Under the pieces are notes generated by a model, which worked only from the letters and a program-made list of their open reading frames with translations, did not search any database and was not told where the DNA came from. A stretch of 46,848 nucleotides of DNA. It comes from an uncultured Muribaculaceae bacterium. GTDB lineage: Bacteria; Bacteroidota; Bacteroidia; Bacteroidales; Muribaculaceae. The stretch is from contig CAJTYH010000024.1 in the NCBI GenBank assembly GCA_910583675.1, positions 1 to 46,848 of the forward strand, in the 5' to 3' direction. Position 1 is the stretch's first letter; each line of letters begins with the position of its first letter. Both the position numbers and the translations under genes were made by a program. Shown piece after piece: positions 16,663 through 24,492 of the stretch.

Positions 16663-17670
16663 ATGGCAAGACGTGTTTTCGCAGTCTTTTTGGCTGCAAT
16701 GCTGTCGTTGGCGGCACTGGCACAAAGGGGATGGGAACCGGATATATTGGGAGACGGCTATCAATGCCGGCGCGTGGAACAGGGCACCGACTATTCGGGG
16801 CGTGTGGTGTCTACGGTGATAAGGAAACTGGCACCGGATTCAGTGCATGCATCCAAGGCAGTGCTGTATGTGCATGGTTTCAACGATTATTTCTTCCAGG
16901 CCGAGATGGGAAACGAGTTTGTCAGCCACGGGTATGATTTCTATGCCGTGGATCTAAGAAAGTACGGGCGTTCGTTCCTGCAGGGGCAACGGAGGTTCGA
17001 ATGCCGTTCTCTTGACGAGTATTTCCCTGATGTGGACTCGGCGTTGGTGGATATAAGACGCAGTGGTGCGCGTGAGGTAGTGTTGATGGGTCATTCCACC
17101 GGTGGCCTTGTATCTGCCTATTTCATGGCCAGGAACCGGCGTCCGGACATAAAGGCGTTGGTGCTTAACAGTCCGTTCCTTGACTGGGATCTTGGGTGGA
17201 TGGAGAAGATCGTGCCGTTGGTGGCATGGTGGGGCGGTCTGTTTCCGAACACTCCTGTCCGGCAGGGTGATTCCACGGAGTATGCGGAAAGTCTGCTAAA
17301 GGAATATCATGGGGAATGGGTGTATGATACGCAGTGGAAGCTTGTGCATTCTCCCGATGTCACTGCCGGCTGGGTGCATGCCATAGATGAGGCTCAGAAG
17401 GCATTGCGCGACGGGAAAGCCCGCATAGAGGTTCCGATTCTGCTGATGTTCTCGGCGGGTAAGGCATCCGATGCGGCGCTGGTCGCGAAATATAATGGTG
17501 GTGATGGTGTGCTTGATCCGGCTGACATTCGCCGCTACGGATGCATGCTTGGCCCCCATGTCACCTGCCTGAAGGTGTATGGCGGTCTGCATGACCTTGT
17601 CCTTTCCTCCCCTGCAGTAAGGAGCGCTCTATATGCCAAGATTTTCGCTTGGCTCGGCCGGAAAGTTTAA
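16663..17670 (+). CDS. Secreted alpha/beta hydrolase (serine aminopeptidase S33 / lysophospholipase-like)
   Basis: 335 aa with a signal peptide (MARRVFAVFLAAMLSLAALAQ), so probably periplasmic or exported. Seen: an oxyanion-side motif YVHGFNDYFFQ, the nucleophile elbow GHSTGG with Ser145, and a likely C-terminal catalytic His in GGLHDLVLS. The fold resembles monoglyceride lipase or hydrolase_4 proteins. It is transcribed alone from the promoter at 16637 and converges on the minus-strand gene at 17771. The substrate is unknown; ester lipids are plausible. Confidence 0.88.
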   Translation: MARRVFAVFLAAMLSLAALAQRGWEPDILGDGYQCRRVEQGTDYSGRVVSTVIRKLAPDSVHASKAVLYVHGFNDYFFQAEMGNEFVSHGYDFYAVDLRKYGRSFLQGQRRFECRSLDEYFPDVDSALVDIRRSGAREVVLMGHSTGGLVSAYFMARNRRPDIKALVLNSPFLDWDLGWMEKIVPLVAWWGGLFPNTPVRQGDSTEYAESLLKEYHGEWVYDTQWKLVHSPDVTAGWVHAIDEAQKALRDGKARIEVPILLMFSAGKASDAALVAKYNGGDGVLDPADIRRYGCMLGPHVTCLKVYGGLHDLVLSSPAVRSALYAKIFAWLGRKV

Positions 17671-17700
17671 GATAGGACGAGATCAGGATGCACTAAGTTG

Positions 17701-17749
17701 TCGCCCCACACCTCGCGCAACAGTTACGTGTACGCAAGGTGTGGGGCGA
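17701..17749. terminator. Hairpin between convergent genes
   Basis: A perfect 13-bp inverted repeat: TCGCCCCACACCT at 17701-17713 and AGGTGTGGGGCGA at 17737-17749, with a 23-nt loop. It lies between two converging genes (ends 17670 and 17771). There is no clear T tract on either side, so a bidirectional terminator or mRNA-stabilising stem is inferred. Confidence 0.6.
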
Positions 17750-17770
17750 GCTATGTCTTGTGTAGATCTT

Positions 17771-19351
17771 TTATCTGATGGAAATTTTTGTGGCCTTTCC
17801 TCCTTGGAGCTTTATGTAGAGACCGGAGGTAGGATTCTGTACTCTGCGTCCCGAAAGGTCGAAGAATTGCACGGGTGCGGTTTCGTCTGCTGCTTCCACC
17901 TCTGTTATGGAACTGTTATCGGTGGAGATTATGCGTGAGGCATACTCCTTGTCGCCATCTATGTAGACTGTCTGCACCCCTACTACCCCCACTTCCTCGT
18001 ATATGAAGAACGTGTGGGTCGCACCCATCGCCACGAAATCGAAATAGTCATCGTTAAAGCCGTATGGGATGAGGGTGGTGTCCTCTTCAAGGCCGCCGTA
18101 GAGATCGGTAGTGAAGGTATATGGGTTGCTGTCGAAGTAGACGCGGTAGAATAGCTTGGAGGTGTCAAGTCCGAGGCCGTCGGTGTTCGTGACAGGGAAT
18201 GTGAACTCCAAATCTCCCATCTCATAGTCTTCGTCGTATGGTTCATAGGTGGTGATTGCGGGATCGGCGGGTGTGTATGACATGTCGGCGGGAATGGCCT
18301 TGAATTCCGGGCGGGCGAATGCCTCGACTGTGAGCACGATGCGTTTGCCGAGGGTTGTGATCATCATTCCCTGGTCGCTTTTGAGTGTCTGGCGGTCGTC
18401 GGAGAGCGTGAAGACGGCTGCGTCGTTTGGCGTGAACTTGTCCACGTCGCGCCACAGGTTTTCATCGTATACCGTTTCTACGTCGGCTCCATGGAAATAG
18501 CAATAGTGGTATTGTCCCTGTTCTATGCCGAGATATTGTCCGGACGGGAAGGTGACTTTATCCCCGTTGATTGTGCCACTGATCCATGCCTCAGGAAAAA
18601 CTGTGGAAATTCCTTTTATGAACACTTCGCTGTCGGTCATCGCAAGTGATACGCGCGATCCGGTTTCTCCGTATGTGAACGACCATTCCTGTGGTTCGAG
18701 GTCTGCAGGGGGAGTGAGCGCCGTGTCGCTGAACGGTGTGAAGGATGTGTTGAATTCCCCGTAGCCGTACCATTTCCCCTCGTCGTCGCCAAGGCCGAGG
18801 ATCATGTCGTTCTGTTCTCCTCCTTCCATCTGCCATACCCCGTCGGTGAGTGTCCAGCTGATGGTGTCTTTTTCTGGATCTACTACGTAGGTGGCCTCAT
18901 CTTCTCCAGTCATGGTATAGTTCATGCGGTACAACGACAATGTGACGGTTTCGTTGTTGACTTTGCCTGCAAGGACGGCCTGTGGAAGATGTGCCACCAA
19001 TTTGCCATCCTCCATCTCCAGACGGAGGTATGAATCTGTGTCGGCCTGAGATAGGGGGTTATAGAGATAGTAATGGCCGTCAGTCCCTTCGATTATTTCT
19101 GTTGCCACGCCTTCGTAGGCCGCTGTCTGAACGCTCCCCATGACGGCATAATATGCGCCTCCTCCACGGGCGTATTGAAGTGTGGTTCCTTCGGGCGCTT
19201 CTGTTATGATACCGGCTGCTGCCTGTATGCGTTGTATGGGCATGGAAGGTACAGCGGGTGTTTTGTGGATTCTGTCAATTTGATCTGCTTGGGCTTGTGC
19301 TGATAGCATTATGCCTGAAAGTGCGATTAATGAGAGGTGGAAATGCTTCAT
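17771..19351 (-). CDS. Secreted T9SS-cargo protein, function unknown
   Basis: 526 aa from the ATG at 19351 (signal peptide MKHFHLSLIALSGIMLSAQAQA). It is beta-rich and acidic throughout, with a repeated sequence style (WTLTDGVWQMEGG, GYGEFNTSFTPF) and a C-terminal sorting domain ending VQFFDLSGRRVQNPTSGLYI plus a short basic tail. No catalytic motif is recognised. The longer start at 19468 would place the -7 box at 19387-19394 and part of the tRNA terminator inside the gene, so it is rejected. Probably surface-exposed and released or anchored by T9SS. Confidence 0.82.
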   Translation of the reverse strand: MKHFHLSLIALSGIMLSAQAQADQIDRIHKTPAVPSMPIQRIQAAAGIITEAPEGTTLQYARGGGAYYAVMGSVQTAAYEGVATEIIEGTDGHYYLYNPLSQADTDSYLRLEMEDGKLVAHLPQAVLAGKVNNETVTLSLYRMNYTMTGEDEATYVVDPEKDTISWTLTDGVWQMEGGEQNDMILGLGDDEGKWYGYGEFNTSFTPFSDTALTPPADLEPQEWSFTYGETGSRVSLAMTDSEVFIKGISTVFPEAWISGTINGDKVTFPSGQYLGIEQGQYHYCYFHGADVETVYDENLWRDVDKFTPNDAAVFTLSDDRQTLKSDQGMMITTLGKRIVLTVEAFARPEFKAIPADMSYTPADPAITTYEPYDEDYEMGDLEFTFPVTNTDGLGLDTSKLFYRVYFDSNPYTFTTDLYGGLEEDTTLIPYGFNDDYFDFVAMGATHTFFIYEEVGVVGVQTVYIDGDKEYASRIISTDNSSITEVEAADETAPVQFFDLSGRRVQNPTSGLYIKLQGGKATKISIR

Positions 19352-19386
19352 GAATCTGTGTTTTGATGGAAATTTGATGTCAATCG

Positions 19387-19394
19387 CAAATATA
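19387..19394 (-). promoter_or_regulatory. -7 box of the 17771-19351 gene
   Basis: The minus strand reads TATATTTG, about 35 bp upstream of the ATG at 19351. No clear -33 element is visible. Confidence 0.55.
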
Positions 19395-19447
19395 TGCAAA
19401 ACTTTCGATATGGCAGCACTGTTTTTGTCGAATTCATGAAGCGATAT

Positions 19448-19494
19448 AAAAAAAGAATGACTAACCAAGTCCGAAGACTTAAGCTAGTCATTCT
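19448..19494 (-). terminator. Terminator of tRNA-Asp
   Basis: Minus strand: a 10-bp stem AGAATGACTA/TAGTCATTCT (plus positions 19454-19463 and 19485-19494), capped by an AAGTC-TTCG-GACTT hairpin with a UUCG tetraloop, then seven Ts. It ends tRNA transcription about 14 bp after the tRNA. Confidence 0.85.
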
Positions 19495-19507
19495 CCTCTC
19501 TCTCCTG

Positions 19508-19581
19508 CGGTGCGGACGAGACTCGAACTCGCGACCCCCGGCGTGACAGGCCGATATTCTAACCGACTGAACTACCGCACC
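19508..19581 (-). tRNA. tRNA-Asp (GTC)
   Basis: 74-nt cloverleaf on the minus strand. Acceptor arms GGTGCGG and CCGCACC pair fully; discriminator G; D loop AGTCGGTTAGA; anticodon stem-loop with GTC at 19547-19545; T arm GCGAGTTCGAGTCTCG... with GTTCGA. CCA is not encoded at the 3' end (genomic CAGG follows), so it must be added after transcription. It has its own promoter and terminator, so it is a monocistronic tRNA gene. Confidence 0.95.
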
Positions 19582-19675
19582 AAGAAAATTAGTGGCAACC
19601 TTGAGGGATGTTTTTGGAGTTATCAACCGTTTTGTCTCTCTCTTGAGCGGTTGGTTTTCCTCTCGTTTGCGGTTG

Positions 19676-19707
19676 CAAAGTTAGGGTGTTTTTTTGATTC
19701 TGCCAAA
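19676..19707 (-). promoter_or_regulatory. Promoter of tRNA-Asp
   Basis: Minus strand: -33 TTTG (19707-19704), 20 bp spacer, -7 TAACTTTG (19683-19676). This is a complete Bacteroidetes housekeeping promoter. The 5' leader before the tRNA is about 90 nt and T-rich on the plus strand. Confidence 0.75.
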
Positions 19708-19806
19708 TCTTTTTGCAACTTTTTTATGATTTTTTTCGGGGCTTTTATGTTGCGTGCTGACGATCAGGTTTTTCTGACTGTATTTTTTTTGAGAGGGAAT
19801 TAGGTC

Positions 19807-21081
19807 TTAAGCGTCTTCTGGGGACATGCGGCTCACTTTGATAAGCTCCAGTCGGTTGTCTGATTTGTCTATTATCTCCATTCGGAGGCCTCCAAGTTCG
19901 AGCACAGTGCCTTTCTCAGGGATCTGCCCGGTAGTATAGAGTATGTAGCCGGCCAATGTCTGGTATTCGTCAGCCTCGGGTATGTCAAGGTGATAGGTGT
20001 CGTTGATGTACTCGGTTTCGGCGCGTCCGGAGAATTCATATATCCCTGGTGCGATTTCACGCTCTATGAGTTGCACCTTGTCATGTTCGTCCTGTATGTC
20101 GCCGCATATCTCCTCCATGAAGTCCTCAAGTGTGACCATTCCGGATGTGCCTCCGAACTCGTCTATTATGATCGCAATGGAGCGTTTCTCGGAAAGCAGA
20201 CGTCGCATCATCTTGTTTGCCATGAGTGTGCCGGGAGCGAAAATGACATCTTTCAGATGCTCTTTCCAGTCGCGCTCAGGAGTGAACAGTTCGCTTACGT
20301 GTATATATCCGAGCACATTGTCTATGTCGTCGCGGTATACGATTATTTTCGAGCGTCCTGATTCGGTAAAGAGTTTGCTGAGTTGTTCGCGGGTGGTGTT
20401 GTCTATGTCCACGGCCACGATCTCGTTGCGGGGTGTCATGCAGTCGCGCAAGTGGATCGTGGAGAAGTCAAGGGCGTTGTGGAATATCTTCACTTCGTTT
20501 TCGACCTCTTTCTTTTCCTCAGTGGTCTCGTCTATGGTCTGCTCAAGGTACTCGTTCAGTTCTCCCAAGGAGATGGAGCCGATCTTGGTGTTGTTGTCCT
20601 TTACGCCGGCGATCTTCATTAGCAGTTTGGAAAGCCATGTGGTGAAGAGCGAAATGGGATAAAGGATCATGTAGAGCAGCCCTGTGAATGGAGCGACCAG
20701 ACGTAGGGATCGGTTGGGATTGATACGGAAGATGGTCTTGGGGAGGAATTCTCCGGTTATGAGTATTATCCCTGTGGATATGAGTGTCTGTGCGATAAGT
20801 ATGAACGCCTGGTTGGGCCATACGGTTTCAAGCCAAGGCTCTATCATCTTTGCCGCTCCCATTCCGTAGATAACAAGCACGATATTGTTGCCTACAAGTA
20901 TGGTGGTGATGAAGAAGTCTGCGTGGGAGTAGAAGAGGTTGAGAAGCCTGCTTACAAGCCCTCCTTTCTGCACGTCAAGCTCCACACGCACCCTGTCGGA
21001 TGTGACGTAGGCTATCTCTATGCCTGAGAACAGTGCAGAGAATATCAGCGATATTATGGTGATGATAAGCCAAAAAGTCAT
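19807..21081 (-). CDS. CNNM/CBS-domain membrane protein (HlyC/CorC family)
   Basis: 424 aa. An N-terminal DUF21/CNNM transmembrane domain (four hydrophobic segments within about 1-160) is followed by a paired CBS domain (about 200-330; DCMTPRNEIVAVDID, YIHVSELF, IIIDEFGGTSGMVTLEDFMEEI) and a C-terminal CorC_HlyC domain (about 345-420). Family members act in Mg2+/Co2+ transport or its control; the old hemolysin name is probably misleading. In other Bacteroidales this gene also follows lptC. Repeat copy 3 fills the gap to lptC, ending 6 bp before this ATG. Confidence 0.92.
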   Translation of the reverse strand: MTFWLIITIISLIFSALFSGIEIAYVTSDRVRVELDVQKGGLVSRLLNLFYSHADFFITTILVGNNIVLVIYGMGAAKMIEPWLETVWPNQAFILIAQTLISTGIILITGEFLPKTIFRINPNRSLRLVAPFTGLLYMILYPISLFTTWLSKLLMKIAGVKDNNTKIGSISLGELNEYLEQTIDETTEEKKEVENEVKIFHNALDFSTIHLRDCMTPRNEIVAVDIDNTTREQLSKLFTESGRSKIIVYRDDIDNVLGYIHVSELFTPERDWKEHLKDVIFAPGTLMANKMMRRLLSEKRSIAIIIDEFGGTSGMVTLEDFMEEICGDIQDEHDKVQLIEREIAPGIYEFSGRAETEYINDTYHLDIPEADEYQTLAGYILYTTGQIPEKGTVLELGGLRMEIIDKSDNRLELIKVSRMSPEDA

Positions 21082-21087
21082 AAGAAT

Positions 21088-21276
21088 AGAAGTAAGAAGT
21101 TAGAGCAGGAGAAGAAGAGCAAGAATACAAGAAATTGAGAAATTAAGAAAAAAAGAAATTGAGAAATCCGTTTATGTTGATTGCTCTGATGTCTCTGATG
21201 TCTCTGATTCCTCTGATCCCCCTCAAATGATCCCCTTCTCAAAAATTACTAATTATTAATTGCTAATTACTAATTA
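21088..21276 (+). repeat. Tripartite intercistronic repeat, copy 3
   Basis: Minus-strand reading: C' 21276-21243 (AATTAGT, AATTAGC, AATTAAT, AATTAGT, AATT); B' 21235-21170 with 9-mers ATCAGAGGA, ATCAGAGAC, ATCAGAGAC, ATCAGAGCA; A' about 21167-21088 with ten 8-mers from ATTTCTCA to TTACTTCT. The A' end is identical to copies 2 and 4. In the transcript it joins the lptC stop to the CNNM start, and the lptC stop codon is inside C'. Confidence 0.88.
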
Positions 21277-21871
21277 TTTTATTGCTTGTTGCCCCAAATC
21301 CTTCGGTGGGGAGGCTCGCCGTGGGGCGATGCACCTTGTAGGTGGTCATGTTTTCGTTTGACTCGAAGCCATAGCCTTCGATGGTGCGGTCTGAGCGCTC
21401 TATGTGGATGAAGGAGTCGGAGTAGATCTTTCTTGTGTTCTGATTCCAGAATAGCTGGTTGGTGAGGAAGCGGTCGCCGTTGATATTGCGTATGCGCACA
21501 TTCCTGTCGAAGCGCCACAGCTTCTTGTTGCTGAAGAATGTGGCTGTGTCGGCGGTGAATGTGCCGTCCTCTTTCATGTCGTTGTCGAATTTGACGATAA
21601 ACATGCCGTCCGGGAAATTCCAATGCGGTTCGCTTGCCTCTTCATACATCAGCCACAGTGGTGCGGTGATGTGGTAGCGGGTATAGCCGGAATCGGATAT
21701 TGTGGTGGAGACGTTGGTAGTCCGCATTGTCGGAAAAGTCTCCGGATCGGCGCTGAGCGATATGGTGTCATGCTTCTCCTCGGAACAGGCCACGGTAGAT
21801 AAAGCCGCAACCAGCGCCATAAGGAGCGCCGGAAGCAGTCTCATGCCGTTGAAATGAGGGGAAGTGGCCAA
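21263..21871 (-). CDS. lptC: LPS export protein LptC
   Basis: 202 aa (193 if the ATG at 21844 is used). Bitopic periplasmic component of the Lpt bridge that passes LPS from LptBFG to LptA. Seen: a lipoprotein-like signal with a Cys after ALSTVA, then the LptC beta-jellyroll pattern (ITAPLWLMYEE, FPDGMFIVKFD, ADTATFFSNKKLWRFDRNVRI, TNQLFWNQNTRKIYSD). The last codons (Ile-Ile-Ser-Asn-stop) come from the C' module of repeat copy 3. The gene follows an outer-membrane protein gene after 48 bp. The start is uncertain between 21871 and 21844. Confidence 0.88.
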   Translation of the reverse strand: MATSPHFNGMRLLPALLMALVAALSTVACSEEKHDTISLSADPETFPTMRTTNVSTTISDSGYTRYHITAPLWLMYEEASEPHWNFPDGMFIVKFDNDMKEDGTFTADTATFFSNKKLWRFDRNVRIRNINGDRFLTNQLFWNQNTRKIYSDSFIHIERSDRTIEGYGFESNENMTTYKVHRPTASLPTEGFGATSNKIISN

Positions 21872-21919
21872 TGGCTATTGATGATTGGGTGATGGTCAGC
21901 GTGGGTGCTTCCGTTGGGG

Positions 21920-23185
21920 TCAGCGGAGCTTGTTGCGCCAGAACCACAGTTCGTTGAAGTTGATTCCGAGTGTCACGGTGAAGTAGTCTTCCTGTACCAG
22001 TTTGACCGGTGTGGCACGCCGGTTGCGGTATTCCAGGCTGAGATTTATCATCGTCTTGGTGGAGGCCACCGGCAGACCGAAGCCGAGGGTTACGCCATAT
22101 TCCTCTATGTTGTTGTCTTTCACGGTGATATAATCGTGATTGTAATAGGCTCCCAGACGGTAGTTTATGCGTTGTAGCCAACTGCCGCGCGGGCGGTTGA
22201 CGAACTGCAGTCCCACTCCTATGCGCCAACGGTCGCTGAATTGCGAGGTGGCGTCGCCGAAGTCGGGTATGTTGGCATATTTCACGCCTTTCCAAGGTTG
22301 GTATGTGAAGTCCACTTCCGCCATGAGGCGTTTTTGCCACTGGTAGCTTATGCCTGCCCCCCATAGGTCGGGAAACTGCGAGTGGTCTTTCAGGCGGAGG
22401 TCTGCGAGCGTATCGGGCTTGGTGTCTGACGTTACGTCGTATTTGATGCCGCGGGCATGTCCGCGCAGGCTTTTGCGTGGCTCGTAAACTACTCCAAGCG
22501 TCACCTCGTGGTCTGTGGCTATCGTGAGGCCGTATTGGAGGCCGAGGCGCAGGCTGTAGTCGCGTATCTCAGTCTGCCGTTCGAACAGCGACGTGGAGGT
22601 GGCTCCTGTCTCCGGGTTGGTGGCATATACGTAGTCGGAATTGACGAGCGTGCCGAACAGGTATCCCACGTTTATACCGGCAGAGAATCCTTTGAACGGC
22701 TGTACGCCTATGCCGAGATAGAGCTGGTTCAGGTCGCCGCTTCCTTGGTGCGCGGTTTCGCCGTTTACGATTTCGTCACCGAACTTGTATCCGACAGATG
22801 TCACTGGGATAAGTCCGAGCGAGGCGGAGATCCATTTTTCCAGGGGAGCCTGGATGGTGATGTAATTTAGGCCGCCTGTGAAGTTCTTCCCTTTCTCGGA
22901 TCCTTCGGTGGTGCTGAGCGCCCTTACGTCAAGCCCCATGTCGAAGAGAAACGTCAGTGAGTCCATGGCGGCATAGCTGGCGGGGTTCATGAAGTTGATC
23001 TGCCTTCCTGAGCGCATGGCATATCCCACTCCACCCATTGACTTCTGCACGGTGTTTGTCTGGTCGGACAGCAATCCGTAGCCGAAGCGGGAATAGGGTG
23101 ATACTGTGTTGCTCTCGGCTCGCGCTCCCGCATGGGCAAGCGTGGCCAGCGCAATTAGCGCGAATAATATCTTATTTATCTTCAT
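21920..23185 (-). CDS. Outer-membrane beta-barrel protein (OmpP1/FadL-like)
   Basis: 421 aa with a signal peptide (MKINKILFALIALATLAHAGARA) and alternating beta-strand character to the C-terminus, with repeated aromatic strand ends (LGLQYGLTIATDHEVTLGVVYEP, INYRLGAYYNHDYITV). The N-terminal SRFGYGLL and GGVGYAMRSGRQINFMNPASY stretches recall FadL/OmpP1-type barrels of Bacteroidetes. Its ATG overlaps the 3' end of coaX by 14 bp, suggesting translational coupling. Transport substrate unknown. Confidence 0.82.
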   Translation of the reverse strand: MKINKILFALIALATLAHAGARAESNTVSPYSRFGYGLLSDQTNTVQKSMGGVGYAMRSGRQINFMNPASYAAMDSLTFLFDMGLDVRALSTTEGSEKGKNFTGGLNYITIQAPLEKWISASLGLIPVTSVGYKFGDEIVNGETAHQGSGDLNQLYLGIGVQPFKGFSAGINVGYLFGTLVNSDYVYATNPETGATSTSLFERQTEIRDYSLRLGLQYGLTIATDHEVTLGVVYEPRKSLRGHARGIKYDVTSDTKPDTLADLRLKDHSQFPDLWGAGISYQWQKRLMAEVDFTYQPWKGVKYANIPDFGDATSQFSDRWRIGVGLQFVNRPRGSWLQRINYRLGAYYNHDYITVKDNNIEEYGVTLGFGLPVASTKTMINLSLEYRNRRATPVKLVQEDYFTVTLGINFNELWFWRNKLR

Positions 23186-23897
23186 TATACAAGAGGATGC
23201 TTAGTAGGCCTTTTGTGACAAGGCATTTTTCAAGTATCACGGGGAAGTCAAGGAATTCGCTTACCCTTTGCGCCCATCCACCAGTGAGCACCACGTTGGT
23301 GCCCGCCGGCAGGGAATTGCGGTAATACGCGATCTCGCTTACGACCCCGCGAACGGCTCCGGCTCGCATGGCGGTGGCGGTGTCGGTGCCCAATAATGGC
23401 GTTTCGCCATAACCCACAACCTTGGGTAGGCGTGCGGTGAAACTGTTGAGCGATCGCAGGCGCATGCCGATGCCGGGGGCTATGTTGCCTCCGCGGAAAT
23501 GACCGTCGGCGCTTACGAGGTCGTATGTGACCGCCGTACCCATGTCCACCACGAGTGAATTCTCCCCGGGACGCAGGCTCCATGCTCCGACAGCGGCAGC
23601 TATGCGGTCTTCCCCAAGTGTGTGCGGGGTGGCATAGTCAAGCGTTAGGGGGAGTGGCATCTGCCAGTTCACCTCATGCGCCGTCACACCTTGTGTACAG
23701 AGCCATTGCGCGATGCGTTTGCCGTTGCCTGTCACCGAGCAGCATAAGGCACGGGAAGGACGGAAACGCTCCACTACGTCGGAGAGCTGTTCGCGCGACA
23801 AGGTGCTTGCGACTTCCTGGTCGACAAGCCTGTCACCGTCCCAGACGGCGATCTTTGCCGAACTGTTGCCTTGATCTATGGTTAGATTCAGACCCAT
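23172..23897 (-). CDS. coaX: Type III pantothenate kinase CoaX
   Basis: 241 aa, cytoplasmic. Phosphorylates pantothenate in the first step of CoA synthesis; type III enzymes are ASKHA-fold and insensitive to CoA feedback. Seen: an N-terminal phosphate-binding motif IDQGNSSAKIAVWDGD, the Asp-containing DMGTAVTYDLV, and GGNIAPGIGMRLRSL. It is the first gene of a minus-strand operon with the OMP, lptC and CNNM genes. A -7 box lies at 23961-23968, with a leader of about 57 nt. Confidence 0.95.
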   Translation of the reverse strand: MGLNLTIDQGNSSAKIAVWDGDRLVDQEVASTLSREQLSDVVERFRPSRALCCSVTGNGKRIAQWLCTQGVTAHEVNWQMPLPLTLDYATPHTLGEDRIAAAVGAWSLRPGENSLVVDMGTAVTYDLVSADGHFRGGNIAPGIGMRLRSLNSFTARLPKVVGYGETPLLGTDTATAMRAGAVRGVVSEIAYYRNSLPAGTNVVLTGGWAQRVSEFLDFPVILEKCLVTKGLLSILLYNEDK

Positions 23898-23900
23898 AGG

Positions 23901-23936
23901 TTACTTTACAAAGTGACTTGGGATTGTCCGCAATCC
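23901..23936 (-). promoter_or_regulatory. Leader hairpins upstream of coaX
   Basis: Minus-strand leader: a 6-bp stem GGATTG/CAATCC with a 4-nt loop (plus 23921-23936) and a weaker ACTTT/AAAGT stem nearer the ATG. Function unknown; possibly translation control. Confidence 0.3.
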
Positions 23937-23960
23937 TGGCAGACAACCTCATAACGGCTG

Positions 23961-23968
23961 CAAAATTA
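23961..23968 (-). promoter_or_regulatory. -7 box of the coaX operon
   Basis: The minus strand reads TAATTTTG, an exact TAnnTTTG match, about 64 bp upstream of the coaX ATG at 23897. Confidence 0.6.
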
Positions 23969-24031
23969 GTAAAAAATAATTCTACTCTTGCCGGGCGGTA
24001 ATGTTTTTGGACAAATTTACGTTAAAAAATG

Positions 24032-24484
24032 CTACAATGCCTCAAGTACTTTGATATAGTCTGCCGCTGCGGCTTTGGCGGCAGGAAGATCCATGAAACT
24101 ATAGTTCCCGCAGTCGCGCGGTGTTGCACCGGGAACTTCCCCCTCGAAAACGGCGATGAATCGCATGGTCTCAAGCATCAGCGGGAGTATGTCGGCGGGT
24201 TCAAGCAATCCTTGGACGATGAGATAGTTGCCGGTGCAGCACCCCATCGGCCCCCAATAGACTATGCGCTCTTTCCACAGGGGGTGATTCCGGAGAAAGG
24301 TGGCAGCGAGGTGTTCCATTGCGTGTAGTGCCTCAGGGGATAGTGCCGGTTCGCGGTTGGGGGCGGTCATGCGTATGTCGAAGGTGGTAAGCGTATCACC
24401 TGCCGGAGTGGTGTCCCTACGGCTTACGTATATCCCTTTTTGCAAGGTGAGGTGGTCTATCTTGAAACTTGGTATTTTTTCCAT
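24032..24484 (-). CDS. luxS: S-ribosylhomocysteine lyase LuxS
   Basis: 150 aa, the usual LuxS length. Cleaves S-ribosylhomocysteine to homocysteine and DPD, the AI-2 precursor, in the activated-methyl cycle. Seen: metal ligands H54 and H58 in HAMEH, catalytic C83 in GCCTGNY, and C125 in RDCGNY. I chose the ATG at 24484 because MEKIPSFKIDH is the LuxS N-terminus and upstream residues come from the repeat. It lies directly downstream of mtnN; repeat copy 4 fills the gap, ending 8 bp before this ATG. Confidence 0.96.
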   Translation of the reverse strand: MEKIPSFKIDHLTLQKGIYVSRRDTTPAGDTLTTFDIRMTAPNREPALSPEALHAMEHLAATFLRNHPLWKERIVYWGPMGCCTGNYLIVQGLLEPADILPLMLETMRFIAVFEGEVPGATPRDCGNYSFMDLPAAKAAAADYIKVLEAL

Positions 24485-24492
24485 AAACTTAT

